The notes beneath the pieces are model-generated. The model was not told where the DNA came from and searched no databases. It was given only the letters and a program-made list of their open reading frames with translations. From positions 1 through 37,562 of the forward strand of contig NZ_PQSQ01000081.1 in assembly GCF_002920575.1 (NCBI RefSeq): a DNA stretch of 37,562 bases, in the 5' to 3' direction. The translations under genes were made by a program, and so were the position numbers. Origin of the DNA: Streptomyces sp. Ru73 (GTDB lineage: Bacteria; Actinomycetota; Actinomycetes; Streptomycetales; Streptomycetaceae). Positions 30,806 through 37,562 of the stretch are shown here, piece after piece (positions within the stretch are counted from its first letter, which is position 1; every line of letters begins with the position of its first letter).

Positions 30806-32947
30806 TCAAGCATTTCGAGAGGATCGGTATTGCGCTACACGCTCCTGAACAATCAGCGTCCAGGGATGCTCCGGACCGAGAACCCGCAGCCTCCTTCGCG
30901 CGACTTCTTCCGCGTGCTGAATCGCTTCCGGCATATCCCCCAATTGCGCAAGTGCCTGACTGAGGAGCGACTGGACACTCAATGTGACCGGATAGTCGGA
31001 TCCATAGCGCTCTTTATGAGCAGCGAATGCTTTTTGAATGTGCGGGAGCGCCTCGGCAGGACGACCTGTGAACAATAGAGCATGCGCATATTGATGCTCC
31101 ACTGTCAGAGTAATCGAATGCTCTTGGCCCAGCGCAAGGCGGCAGTCCGAAAGGAGCGCTGCCCCTTTCCTGGCTTCCTCCTCAAGCCCTGGGCCCGGAG
31201 GGGCGCTCAGCAAGTATCTTCTCGCGAGTAGCGTCAGAGGATGTACTGGCCCCAGCGTCTTGCTCCGGCCAGCTACGGTTCGCTTGATCAGCTCGACAGA
31301 TTCAGATGTCTGACCGAGGGCATAGAGCGGGGACGAAAGCGAGAGGCAGCTTTCAAGTGTATCCAGCGCGTTTGGCCCCAGACTGCGTTCGCAATCTGCG
31401 AGAGTCTCGCGGAGCATGGTTTCAGCCTCTTCAAAGCGACCAAGCCGGCTAAGTGTGCGCCCTATGCGTTGGCGTAGCCTCAAGACCAAAGGGTGGTCGC
31501 CGCTCAAGCGCATTTTTAGGAGATCGACGGATCTTTCACCCAGGGCGAGCGCTGAACCATAGTCGCCCGCGCGATGCAAAGCCAGTGCGAGGCGCACAGA
31601 GCATTCTGCAGGCTTCTCGACGATCGCACCGTCGACATCGCCCCATTGCACCGTACGGCGCAGAAGCGCCAGCACATGCGGTACGAGCGGAGTGAAGTCG
31701 GCGGCCTGAGCCCCCCGCTCGGGCACCGCCGGCAAGGAATCCAGGAGCACTTCAGCGGCTTTGGTGATGAGCGGTTCATGTTGCTCTGTCGGCGTACGCC
31801 CGGCCACGCTGTCGAGCAGTACACCATGAGTGCGCAGGAAACGTGGGGTACCCGTCAGTAATTCAGTGAGGGAGTGGTCGAGTAGCCCCCTCAGCGCTGG
31901 CTCCACACGTTCAGCTGGGAGGTCCGAACCGAGTTCGACTCCGGCCAGAAGGGAAAGCGGCAGCGGATCTCCGGCCCAGCAGGCAAGCAACCGCAGCAAC
32001 GTGTGAGCCTCGGGCGCGCCATGATTGGCGAGCGTGTCGAGCGAGAGCTGCCAGGTGCGGCTGACCAGGTGGCGCGAATCAGCACCGAGGACTGCTGCGC
32101 CCTGATCGATCAGCGCAATGGTGTCGGTTGTCCGGCCACCGTCGAGGTGGTGGCTGTATTGGGTCATCGTCCAGGGGTCGATTACCTGGTGAGCCAGGAA
32201 GGTACCGGCAAGCGTAAGCGCGAGGGGCAGTCGACCAAGCCGATCGGCGATCTCGGCGGCTTCCTCGGCCGTCCCGGCCTCAGGCGCGAGGTCACAGAGC
32301 ACCTTGGCAGCGTCGTTGCGTGGAAGTACCCCCACGTGAAGCAGTTCGGCGCCAGGCCACCAGCGGGCCGCTGCTTGGCGGGTGGTGACCAGCACGGTGC
32401 CGCGGGGGCTGGAGCGCAGCCAACTGCCCTCTCTCAAGACAGCAGGATCGTCGGCGTTGTCGATCACCAGCAGCCAAGGCCGGTCTGAACGGTCCAGTCG
32501 GTCCCAGACCAGGTCGGCGGCGGCCCGCAGCCCACTGCGCGCGGCTGTCAATTCGCCATCCGAGGCGCCGCGGTCGGCGGCCACAGCGAGCATGCCGGTG
32601 CGCAGAGACGTTACGTCGGAGGCATTCACCCAGAGGCCGACCTGTCCGCCGTCGGTTGTCGCGTGACTGAAGAGCGCGCAGGCAACGGCCGTCTTGCCGC
32701 AGCCTCCGAGCCCATGGAGGACGTACACCTGGTTGCTGCCACCAGAGGCGACGGCGGCCCGCAGGTGTTCCATCAGCTCGGCACGGTCCCGTAGTACTTC
32801 GGGGAACCGGCCTACAGCCGGGCGGCGCACGGAATCGGGCGCCGCCCACACAGGGTCGTAGTGGTGGTGCTCGACGATATGTTGGTCCCCGGATGCCTGG
32901 TACACGCGGCCGTGGTGGCTGGCCTGGGCATCGTTGCGACTGTTCAT
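30806..32947 (-). CDS. NB-ARC/TPR (STAND) ATPase with N-terminal amyloid-like motif
   Basis: A 713-aa NLR-like protein. Residues 13-30 (GRVYQASGDQHIVEHHHY) form a short polar Q/H-rich motif like those proposed as amyloid signalling sequences. The NB-ARC domain follows: Walker A GLGGCGKTA (79-87), Walker B WLLVIDNADD (158-167), sensor VLVTTR (185-190) and GRLPLAL (238-244). Tetratricopeptide repeats fill the C-terminal half (about 520-700). G+C is lower than its neighbours and one in-frame TTA codon occurs (minus 31861-31859, residue 363). ATG 32947 overlaps an upstream mini-ORF by ATGA. Such proteins act as regulated switches in signalling or anti-phage defence. Confidence 0.9.
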   Translation of the reverse strand: MNSRNDAQASHHGRVYQASGDQHIVEHHHYDPVWAAPDSVRRPAVGRFPEVLRDRAELMEHLRAAVASGGSNQVYVLHGLGGCGKTAVACALFSHATTDGGQVGLWVNASDVTSLRTGMLAVAADRGASDGELTAARSGLRAAADLVWDRLDRSDRPWLLVIDNADDPAVLREGSWLRSSPRGTVLVTTRQAAARWWPGAELLHVGVLPRNDAAKVLCDLAPEAGTAEEAAEIADRLGRLPLALTLAGTFLAHQVIDPWTMTQYSHHLDGGRTTDTIALIDQGAAVLGADSRHLVSRTWQLSLDTLANHGAPEAHTLLRLLACWAGDPLPLSLLAGVELGSDLPAERVEPALRGLLDHSLTELLTGTPRFLRTHGVLLDSVAGRTPTEQHEPLITKAAEVLLDSLPAVPERGAQAADFTPLVPHVLALLRRTVQWGDVDGAIVEKPAECSVRLALALHRAGDYGSALALGERSVDLLKMRLSGDHPLVLRLRQRIGRTLSRLGRFEEAETMLRETLADCERSLGPNALDTLESCLSLSSPLYALGQTSESVELIKRTVAGRSKTLGPVHPLTLLARRYLLSAPPGPGLEEEARKGAALLSDCRLALGQEHSITLTVEHQYAHALLFTGRPAEALPHIQKAFAAHKERYGSDYPVTLSVQSLLSQALAQLGDMPEAIQHAEEVARRRLRVLGPEHPWTLIVQERVAQYRSSRNA
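31859..31861 (-). other. TTA codon in the NB-ARC gene
   Basis: Leu363 of the NB-ARC protein (segment LTELLTG) is encoded by TTA, in frame with the stop at 30806-30808. In Streptomyces TTA is read only by the bldA tRNA, so full translation is expected to be late or development-dependent. Confidence 0.8.
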
Positions 32948-32994
32948 TGCTGCCCCATGAACGTGTCCGCCACTACGGCAGCATGCGCAACCAT
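32944..32994 (-). CDS. Possible 16-residue leader ORF coupled to the NB-ARC gene
   Basis: An ATG (32994) preceded by AAGGGGGA at a spacing of 6 nt starts the reading frame MVAHAAVVADTFMGQQ, whose TGA overlaps the NB-ARC start codon (ATGA). The ribosome site here is far better than that of the NB-ARC ATG itself, so translation of the large protein probably depends on this mini-ORF by coupling. The same frame remains open upstream to about 33171 (75 aa, Cys-containing), so a longer product is possible. The peptide resembles nothing known. Confidence 0.5.
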   Translation of the reverse strand: MVAHAAVVADTFMGQQ

Positions 32995-33366
32995 CACAAG
33001 TCCCCCTTGATGCATACGGTTTCCGGAGCCACAGTAAGCCCAGTTCCGACCGCGCGCTGCCCTTCTCTTGTCGTTGATGGAGCCTGCCGGCGACATGCAG
33101 CCGGCAAGAGCTGAAGCTCCGCAGCCGGGGGTCGAGCAGGCGTGTTCGCCATGCTCCACTGCCATGGACAAGAGAGACCCCAGAAGACCATGTCGATGAG
33201 TGGGCGTGTGTCATCGCCAGCAGTTGTCCTTACATGGAGGTTGGCGCCGGCGTCGCCGGGTGACTGCGGGCCTCGTCAGCCATGCCAAGGACGCGACGAG
33301 CCCCTGAGACTCACCTGAAGCGGAATACGTTGATCCGAGCTCGAGCTTGCGAATCAATTCACGCGC
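32995..33366. other. Upstream region of the NB-ARC gene
   Basis: About 370 bp between the ATPase remnant and the mini-ORF. It should hold the NB-ARC promoter. A hairpin TGCCGGC-N8-GCCGGCA lies at 33085-33106, and an 8-bp inverted repeat CTCTTGTC (33065-33072) / GACAAGAG (33167-33174) could enclose it. No strong promoter consensus, RNA gene or mobile-element end is recognised. Confidence 0.4.
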
Positions 33367-33782
33367 TTACGTGTCTCCGAACTCGCACCACACGACCTTG
33401 CCGGGGTTCCGCTCGCCGACGCCCCACTTGTCGGCGAGCGCCCCGACGAGCAGCAGCCCCGGCCGTCTTCCGCGTCCGCGCCGGGGAGCGCGGGCGGGGT
33501 ACGCGGCCACCCCGGCCCGGAGTCGTGCACCTCGATCCGTACGGTGCCGCTGTCGTCGCCGTACTGGTACAGCCGGAGCCGGAAGGCCCGCCCCCGGGGT
33601 ACGCCGTGCCGCACCGCGTTGGTGGCCAGCTCGCTCACGCACAGCAACGCGTCGTCCGTACGGTCGCCGAGCCCCCAGGCCGCGAAGGCGCGCGCGGCAA
33701 ACGCCCGCGCCTCCGGCACGGACCTGCGCGCCCGCGCGTAACACCGCTCCCGCAACCATTCGTTGTCGATCACCTCACGCAT
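33367..33782 (-). pseudogene. Frameshifted anti-sigma-type ATP-binding protein (HATPase_c)
   Basis: A Streptomyces ATP-binding regulatory protein of the RsbW/HATPase_c type, starting at ATG 33782 (MREVIDNEWL). The N-box ELATNAVRHG and G1 region EVHDSGPGWP are in one frame; the expected ending GLLLVGALADKWGVGERN ... WCEFGDT continues in the -1 frame to TAA at 33367. A single missing G in the run near 33456-33460 (codons GGC CGG GG-CTG) explains the shift. Repair would give a normal 138-aa protein. The unrepaired frame ends at 33354 with an aberrant tail. Adjacent HTH and DUF397 genes form the usual partner set. Confidence 0.75.
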
Positions 33783-33817
33783 GTTGCTGTGCGTAACTAG
33801 GCTGAGGCAGTCGGTCC

Positions 33818-33842
33818 ACCCGTACAGATCCGTTGTACGGGT
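33818..33842. promoter_or_regulatory. Inverted repeat between the divergent ATPase and HTH genes
   Basis: ACCCGTACA-GATCCGT-TGTACGGGT: 9-bp perfect arms with a 7-nt spacer, in the 102-bp divergent promoter region. It is a good candidate operator for the HTH protein encoded next to it. Confidence 0.6.
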
Positions 33843-33884
33843 CCGCTGCGCGTGACGCGCGGAAAATGGTGGGAGTGGGTCCCC

Positions 33885-34715
33885 ATGCAGCCCCGGAATC
33901 ATCCCAGTCGCCGGAAGACCGCGACGACGCTACGCCTCGTAGGCGCCCAACTGGCCCTTTTCCGCCGCCTCGCCGGGTATACCCAGCGCGAGCTGGCCGA
34001 GCGCCTGAACGTCGGCGAGGAGACGATCGCCTCGATCGAGCAGGGCAGACGCCCCTTGAAGGGGGACTTGGCCGAGCGCCTGGACCTGGAACTGGGCACA
34101 CGCGGCGTGCTCGCGGTGGCCGTCGAGTACATGCCGGAGGTCGAGAAGTACCCGGTGTGGGCTGCGGAGTTCATCGATTACGAGCGTGAGGCGATCGCGC
34201 ACTATTCGTACGAGAACCAGGTCTTCCCCGGCCTGCTCCAGACAGAGGCTTACGCCCGAGCCGTCTTCCGGAACGAAATCCCGGTGCTTTCCGAGGAGGA
34301 GATCGACGAGCGTGTTGCCGCACGCCTGGCGCGACAGGACATCATCCGCCGCAAGGTTCCGATCGACGCGAGCTTCATCATCGCGGAGAACGTGCTGATG
34401 CAGCGGCTGGGCGGCGAGGCCGTACGCCTGGAGCAGCTTCGCCGAGTACGCGAGTGCGCCGACCTCCCCGGTGTCAGTGTCCAGGTGATGCCGCTCGACA
34501 ACGAGACGCATCCCGGCCTCTCCGGTCCCTGTGTCCTGCTGGAGACCCCCGACCACCTCCGTGTCGCTTACGTCGAGACGCAGTGCGGTGGTCAGCTCGT
34601 GAGCGACCAGCAGCAAGTCAGCCTCATGGCCCGCAAGTATGCGATGCTGCGGACGGAGGCTCTCAACCCAGAAGACTCCAAAGGCCTGTTGGACCGGCTA
34701 TTAGGAGAGCAATGA
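33885..34715 (+). CDS. WhiJ-like helix-turn-helix protein with DUF5753 domain
   Basis: A 276-aa regulator: an XRE-type HTH (about 15-72: LRLVGAQLALFRRLAGYTQRELAERL, key part GYTQRELAERLNVGEETIAS) and a C-terminal DUF5753 domain (about 95-272; YEREAIAHYSYENQVFPGLLQTEAYA, key part NQVFPGLLQTEAYA). ATG 33885 is preferred because GGGAG lies 9 nt upstream; GTG 33852 is an alternative. The gene ends in a TTA codon (34701-34703) four codons before the stop. It overlaps the DUF397 gene by ATGA. HTH-DUF5753, DUF397 and an ATP-binding protein are the WhiJ/AbaA-type developmental set of Streptomyces. Confidence 0.92.
   Translation: MQPRNHPSRRKTATTLRLVGAQLALFRRLAGYTQRELAERLNVGEETIASIEQGRRPLKGDLAERLDLELGTRGVLAVAVEYMPEVEKYPVWAAEFIDYEREAIAHYSYENQVFPGLLQTEAYARAVFRNEIPVLSEEEIDERVAARLARQDIIRRKVPIDASFIIAENVLMQRLGGEAVRLEQLRRVRECADLPGVSVQVMPLDNETHPGLSGPCVLLETPDHLRVAYVETQCGGQLVSDQQQVSLMARKYAMLRTEALNPEDSKGLLDRLLGEQ
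34701..34703 (+). other. TTA codon at the end of the HTH gene, inside the DUF397 ribosome site
   Basis: The in-frame leucine codon TTA directly abuts AGGAGAG, the ribosome site of the next gene. A ribosome stalled for lack of bldA tRNA would cover this site, so both completion of the regulator and translation of DUF397 could be controlled. Confidence 0.75.
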
Positions 34716-34909
34716 GCGCCGCACTGCACTGGCTCAAGTCCAGCTACAGCACCGAACAAGGCGGCAACTGCATCGAGATCGCCATCCAGTCCACCGCAGT
34801 CCGCATCCGTGACTCCAAGGCCCCCGAGGGGCCGACCCTCATCGTTGGCCCCCATACCTGGGCTGACTTCACCGCCTTTGCCCGGGAACAGCAGTGCCCC
34901 CAGCACTGA
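34712..34909 (+). CDS. DUF397 domain protein (first copy)
   Basis: A 65-aa protein with the DUF397 pattern: LHWLKSSYSTEQGGNCIEIA, AVRIRDSKAPEGPTLIVG (key part RIRDSKAPEGP) and WADFTAFAR. These small proteins are partners of HTH-DUF5753 regulators, and some act like antagonists in toxin-antitoxin-like or developmental pairs. The ATG overlaps the upstream stop (ATGA) and has AGGAG 4 nt before it. Confidence 0.93.
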   Translation: MSAALHWLKSSYSTEQGGNCIEIAIQSTAVRIRDSKAPEGPTLIVGPHTWADFTAFAREQQCPQH

Positions 34910-35079
34910 AGTGGTTCAAGTCCAGCTACAGCGGCAGCGACGGCGGCGAATGCGTCGAGATCGCCGTCGCATCCATCAGCATCCGCATCCGCGACTCCAA
35001 AAACCCCAACGGCCCCCGCCTGCGCGTCTCCCCCGCCACCTGGGCAGATTTCACCGTATTCGTCGCGACGCGCGGATAA
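34894..35079 (+). CDS. DUF397 domain protein (second copy)
   Basis: A 61-aa paralogue of the preceding protein (LKWFKSSYSGSDGGECVEIA, SIRIRDSKNPNGPRLRVS, WADFTVFV). It starts at GTG within the last 16 bp of the first copy, in another frame, and has no strong ribosome site, so translation is probably coupled. Tandem copies suggest duplication and perhaps different binding partners. Confidence 0.9.
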   Translation: MPPALKWFKSSYSGSDGGECVEIAVASISIRIRDSKNPNGPRLRVSPATWADFTVFVATRG

Positions 35080-35157
35080 CCCGGCCTAGGCGTGCAAACG
35101 GCGCGCACCGTCGCCCCGGATCCTCGGCCGCGCCAGCGGCCTTCGTAGGGTCGGGGG

Positions 35158-35862
35158 ATGAGCAGCGCAGCATTCAGTGAGGCATTTGTCCGTGCGGTGG
35201 AGCCGTATGCCGCTTGGGGCGCGGAGCAGTTGGAGACGTTCAACGCATTTCTGCCCGAAGGGGACTGGAGCGCTGATCTCGATCAGTGCCACTACCGGCA
35301 GGGCCACCAGGACCTGCGAATATCCGTGCTCGGGACGTGGGACGCGAGAGACGGATCATGGCTGTGGGGATGGGCGAACCCCGGCTTCGGGAACGCGCCC
35401 GTCGCGGGCGCAGCGCACGCCGTGCGGCGGTTCGGGCACGAGCAGCAGATCCCCGAGTTCACGAACGAGGTCGTGCCGCTGGCCGGCGCTCCGGACCCGC
35501 GGATGGCCGCGGAGACGCTCGCGTTCGGCGCGATGGGCGTGCTCGGCGCGCCCGGGTACATCGGCGTGCAGGCCAGCCCGGACGCCCGCGTCTACTTCGT
35601 GCCGAACGATCCGCGCGTCCCGCGGTCCGCGCCCGACCCGGTCAAGCTGCCGCGCATCCTGATGACCGGCGCCGGCATCTTCGGCGGCTCGGAGCACCAG
35701 GTCGTGACCGGGTACTTCGGCCGCCACGGGGTGGAACTCCAGCGGACGCAGGACGGCTACTCCGTCGTCCTGCCCGACGGCACGCCGGTCAGCATCCGGT
35801 TCGACGGGCAGGGGCGCGTCACCTCGATCGACGCCCACTTCGCCAGCGCGGCGGGCCGGTGA
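35158..35862 (+). CDS. DUF6882-like hypothetical protein
   Basis: A 234-aa soluble protein (AFVRAVEPYAAWGAEQLETFNAFLPEGDWSADL, key part LETFNAFLPEG). It resembles DUF6882-type proteins with the pattern GTWDARDGSWLWGWANPGF and a C-terminal domain ending in DGQGRVTSIDAHF. No signal peptide or membrane helix is seen. The GGGGG before the ATG is a weak ribosome site. It lies just after the DUF397 pair but in its own transcription unit. The function is unknown; the DUF assignment is from memory of the pattern and not certain. Confidence 0.8.
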   Translation: MSSAAFSEAFVRAVEPYAAWGAEQLETFNAFLPEGDWSADLDQCHYRQGHQDLRISVLGTWDARDGSWLWGWANPGFGNAPVAGAAHAVRRFGHEQQIPEFTNEVVPLAGAPDPRMAAETLAFGAMGVLGAPGYIGVQASPDARVYFVPNDPRVPRSAPDPVKLPRILMTGAGIFGGSEHQVVTGYFGRHGVELQRTQDGYSVVLPDGTPVSIRFDGQGRVTSIDAHFASAAGR

Positions 35863-35891
35863 CGCCCACCCGTAGCCCGCACGGGAACGCC

Positions 35892-35939
35892 CCGGGCCCC
35901 TGCCGCCGTACGTGACCACGTACGGCGGCAGGGGCCCGG
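35892..35939. terminator. Bidirectional terminator with a 23-bp perfect stem
   Basis: Arms 35892-35914 and 35917-35939 are perfectly complementary (core GCCGCCGTACGTG) with a 2-nt loop, effectively a 21-bp stem with a 6-nt loop. It lies between the convergent DUF6882-like gene and hemB. Confidence 0.9.
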
Positions 35940-35958
35940 AAGAGCGACGCCGAAGGCG

Positions 35959-36951
35959 TCAGAGACGGCGGGCGACCTCCGTCGCCCAGTACGTCAGGAT
36001 GTTCTGCGCACCGGCCCGCTTGATGCCGGTGAGGGTCTCCAGGATGGCCGCGTCGCGGTCGATCCAGCCCTTCTCAGCGGCCGCCTCGATCATCGCGTAC
36101 TCGCCGGAGATCTGGTACGCCGCCACCGGCACGTCCACCGACTCCGCGACGTCCCGGAGGACGTCCAGGTACGGCATGGCCGGCTTGACCATGACCATGT
36201 CCGCGCCCTCCTCGAGGTCGAGCGCGAGCTCGCGCAGGGCCTCGCGGGAGTTGGCGGCGTCCTGCTGATAGGTCTTGCGGTCGCCCTGGAGCGACGAGCC
36301 GACCGCCTCGCGGAACGGGCCGTAGAAGGCGGAGGAGTACTTCGCCGTGTAGGCCAGGATCGAGACGTCCTGGTGGCCGACGCCGTCCAGCGCCTCGCGG
36401 ATCACCCGGACCTGGCCGTCCATCATGCCGCTGGGGGCGACCGTGTGGGCACCCGCGTCGGCCTGGACCCGGGCCATCTCCGCGTACCGCTCCAGCGTGG
36501 CGTCGTTGTCGACCCGGCCGTCCGGGGTCAGCACGCCGCAGTGGCCGTGGTCGGTGAACTCGTCCAGGCACAGGTCGGACATGACGACCAGGTCGTCACC
36601 GACCTCGGCCCGCACGTCCCGCAGGGCGACCTGCAGGATGCCGTCCGGGTCCGTGCCGGCCGTGCCGTTCGCGTCCTTCTTGGACTCCTCGGGGACACCG
36701 AAGAGCATGATCCCGGAGACCCCGGCCGCCACGGCTTCCGCGGCGGCCTTCCGCAGGGTGTCGCGGGTGTGCTGGACGACCCCCGGCATGGCCTCGATCG
36801 GTACCGGCTCGGAGATGCCCTCCCGCACGAAGGCGGGCAGGATCAGGTCGGCCGGGTGGAGCCGGTGCTCGGCCACCATGCGGCGCATGGTGGCCGTGGT
36901 GCGCAGCCGGCGCGGCCGCGCTCCGGGGAATCGTCCGTACGTGCTGCTCAA
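35959..36951 (-). CDS. hemB: Porphobilinogen synthase (delta-aminolevulinate dehydratase)
   Basis: A 330-aa enzyme that condenses two 5-aminolevulinates to porphobilinogen. The Schiff-base lysines are Lys204 (AYTAKYSSAFYGPF) and Lys256 (VMVKPAMPYLD). The metal-site loop reads MSDLCLDEFTDHGHCG with Cys128, Asp130 and Cys138, intermediate between zinc and magnesium types. The start is TTG (GGAGGG about 8 nt upstream), overlapping the upstream stop by 4 bp (TTGA). This couples it to the preceding uroporphyrinogen-III synthase gene in a hemD-hemB operon. Confidence 0.96.
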   Translation of the reverse strand: MSSTYGRFPGARPRRLRTTATMRRMVAEHRLHPADLILPAFVREGISEPVPIEAMPGVVQHTRDTLRKAAAEAVAAGVSGIMLFGVPEESKKDANGTAGTDPDGILQVALRDVRAEVGDDLVVMSDLCLDEFTDHGHCGVLTPDGRVDNDATLERYAEMARVQADAGAHTVAPSGMMDGQVRVIREALDGVGHQDVSILAYTAKYSSAFYGPFREAVGSSLQGDRKTYQQDAANSREALRELALDLEEGADMVMVKPAMPYLDVLRDVAESVDVPVAAYQISGEYAMIEAAAEKGWIDRDAAILETLTGIKRAGAQNILTYWATEVARRL

Positions 36952-37562
36952 CTGCGAGCCCTCCTACGCGATCCGGGCCGGCGCTCGCTCGGACGGGTGA
37001 CCGGGTCACCGTTCTCCAACGCGGCGGCACGCCGGGCTGCCCCGAAGTCCGCGAGCGCTTCGGCCAACTTGTGCACCGAGGGCTCGGGCGACATGACGTC
37101 CACGCGCAGCCCGTGCTCCTCGGCGGTCTTGGCGGTGGCCGGGCCGATACAGGCGATCACGGTCACGTTGTGCGGCTTGCCGGCGATGCCGACGAGGTTC
37201 CGCACCGTCGAAGACGAGGTGAAAAGTACCGCGTCGAAGCCGCCGCCCTTGATGGCCTCGCGGGTCGCGGCCGGCGGCGGCGAGGCGCGCACCGTCCGGT
37301 AGGCCGTGACGTCGTCGACCTCCCAGCCCAGCTCGATCAGGCCCGCCACCAGGGTCTCGGTGGCGATGTCGGCGCGCGGCAGGAACACCCGGTCGATCGG
37401 GTCGAAGACGGGATCGTACGGCGGCCAGTCTTCGAGCAGGCCCGCTGCCGACTGCTCGCCGCTCGGGACGAGGTCGGGCTTCACGCCGAAGGCGATGAGC
37501 GCCTTGGCGGTCTGCTCGCCCACGGCCGCGACCTTGATGCCCGCGAAGGCACGCGCGTCCAG
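36948..37562 (-). CDS. hemD: Uroporphyrinogen-III synthase, C-terminal part, 5'-truncated by the window edge
   Basis: The last 204 residues of a HemD domain are visible (KVAAVGEQTAKAL, PYDPVFDPIDRVFLPRADIATETL, VTAYRTV, LFTSSSTVRNLV, ACIGPATAKTAEEHG). The enzyme closes hydroxymethylbilane to uroporphyrinogen III. In Streptomyces this domain is often fused to an N-terminal uroporphyrinogen-III C-methyltransferase, which would lie beyond the window. The stop overlaps the hemB TTG start. Confidence 0.92.
   Translation of the reverse strand: MDARAFAGIKVAAVGEQTAKALIAFGVKPDLVPSGEQSAAGLLEDWPPYDPVFDPIDRVFLPRADIATETLVAGLIELGWEVDDVTAYRTVRASPPPAATREAIKGGGFDAVLFTSSSTVRNLVGIAGKPHNVTVIACIGPATAKTAEEHGLRVDVMSPEPSVHKLAEALADFGAARRAAALENGDPVTRPSERRPGSRRRARS

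Noticed and set aside
30806..32947. NB-ARC/TPR protein as FxsT of an FxSxx-COOH peptide system
   Set aside because: No FxSxx-COOH peptide gene, radical SAM enzyme or other member of that system is next to it.

Overview
The window is high-G+C actinobacterial DNA, most like Streptomyces. Coding frames are strongly G/C at the third position, several starts are GTG or TTG, many genes look leaderless, and GAF-ANTAR proteins, DUF397/WhiJ-type genes, a DUF2637 protein and rare TTA codons are present. Heme-synthesis genes lie at both edges on the minus strand: hemL with a truncated histidine phosphatase at the left, and hemB with the end of a uroporphyrinogen-III synthase gene at the right.

Left third (1-10 kb). 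After hemL comes an unrecognised conserved-looking protein. A sensory cassette follows: a stand-alone CheB-type methylesterase overlapping a CheR-type methyltransferase that carries PAS domains and a heptad coiled coil, then two GAF-ANTAR proteins. No flagellar or MCP gene is present, so this looks like signalling rather than chemotaxis. Next is a TerB-like protein, then on the minus strand a membrane protein with a pentapeptide-repeat tail and a TatA-like protein, then a BlaI-type repressor with an M56 membrane metallopeptidase. The same 16-bp palindrome (TCTACA-N4-TGTAGA) lies upstream of the TerB gene and in the divergent blaI promoter region, which suggests one small BlaI regulon.

Middle (10-26 kb). 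A TetR regulator and a FAD monooxygenase diverge around a duplicated 30-bp operator with a clear promoter. Then come a YnfA-type membrane protein, an SDR oxidoreductase, a VOC-fold protein, a secreted peptidoglycan-binding protein, a MerR regulator divergent from an Old Yellow Enzyme gene across a MerR-type operator, an RtcB RNA ligase, two related lipoproteins, a DUF2637 membrane protein, and divergent class I lysS and argS.

Sugar locus (25.3-30.4 kb). A ROK repressor diverges from an overlapping or closely spaced operon: ketose 3-epimerase-like protein, P-loop sugar/nucleoside kinase, SSS sodium symporter and a small membrane protein. An AT-rich inverted repeat sits in the shared promoter region. 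Together these look like uptake, epimerisation and phosphorylation of an uncommon sugar.

Accessory region (30.4-35.9 kb). It has lower G+C and sits between the sugar operon and hemB. It holds an NB-ARC/TPR (STAND) ATPase whose N-terminus carries a short motif resembling amyloid-signalling sequences, a tiny coupled upstream ORF, a frameshifted anti-sigma-type ATPase, a WhiJ-like HTH/DUF5753 regulator, two tandem DUF397 genes and a DUF6882-like protein. TTA codons occur in the NB-ARC gene and at the very end of the HTH gene, which points to bldA-dependent, developmentally timed expression. This is the most likely place for an incompletely described system. The BlaI-linked TerB/TatA group is the second candidate.
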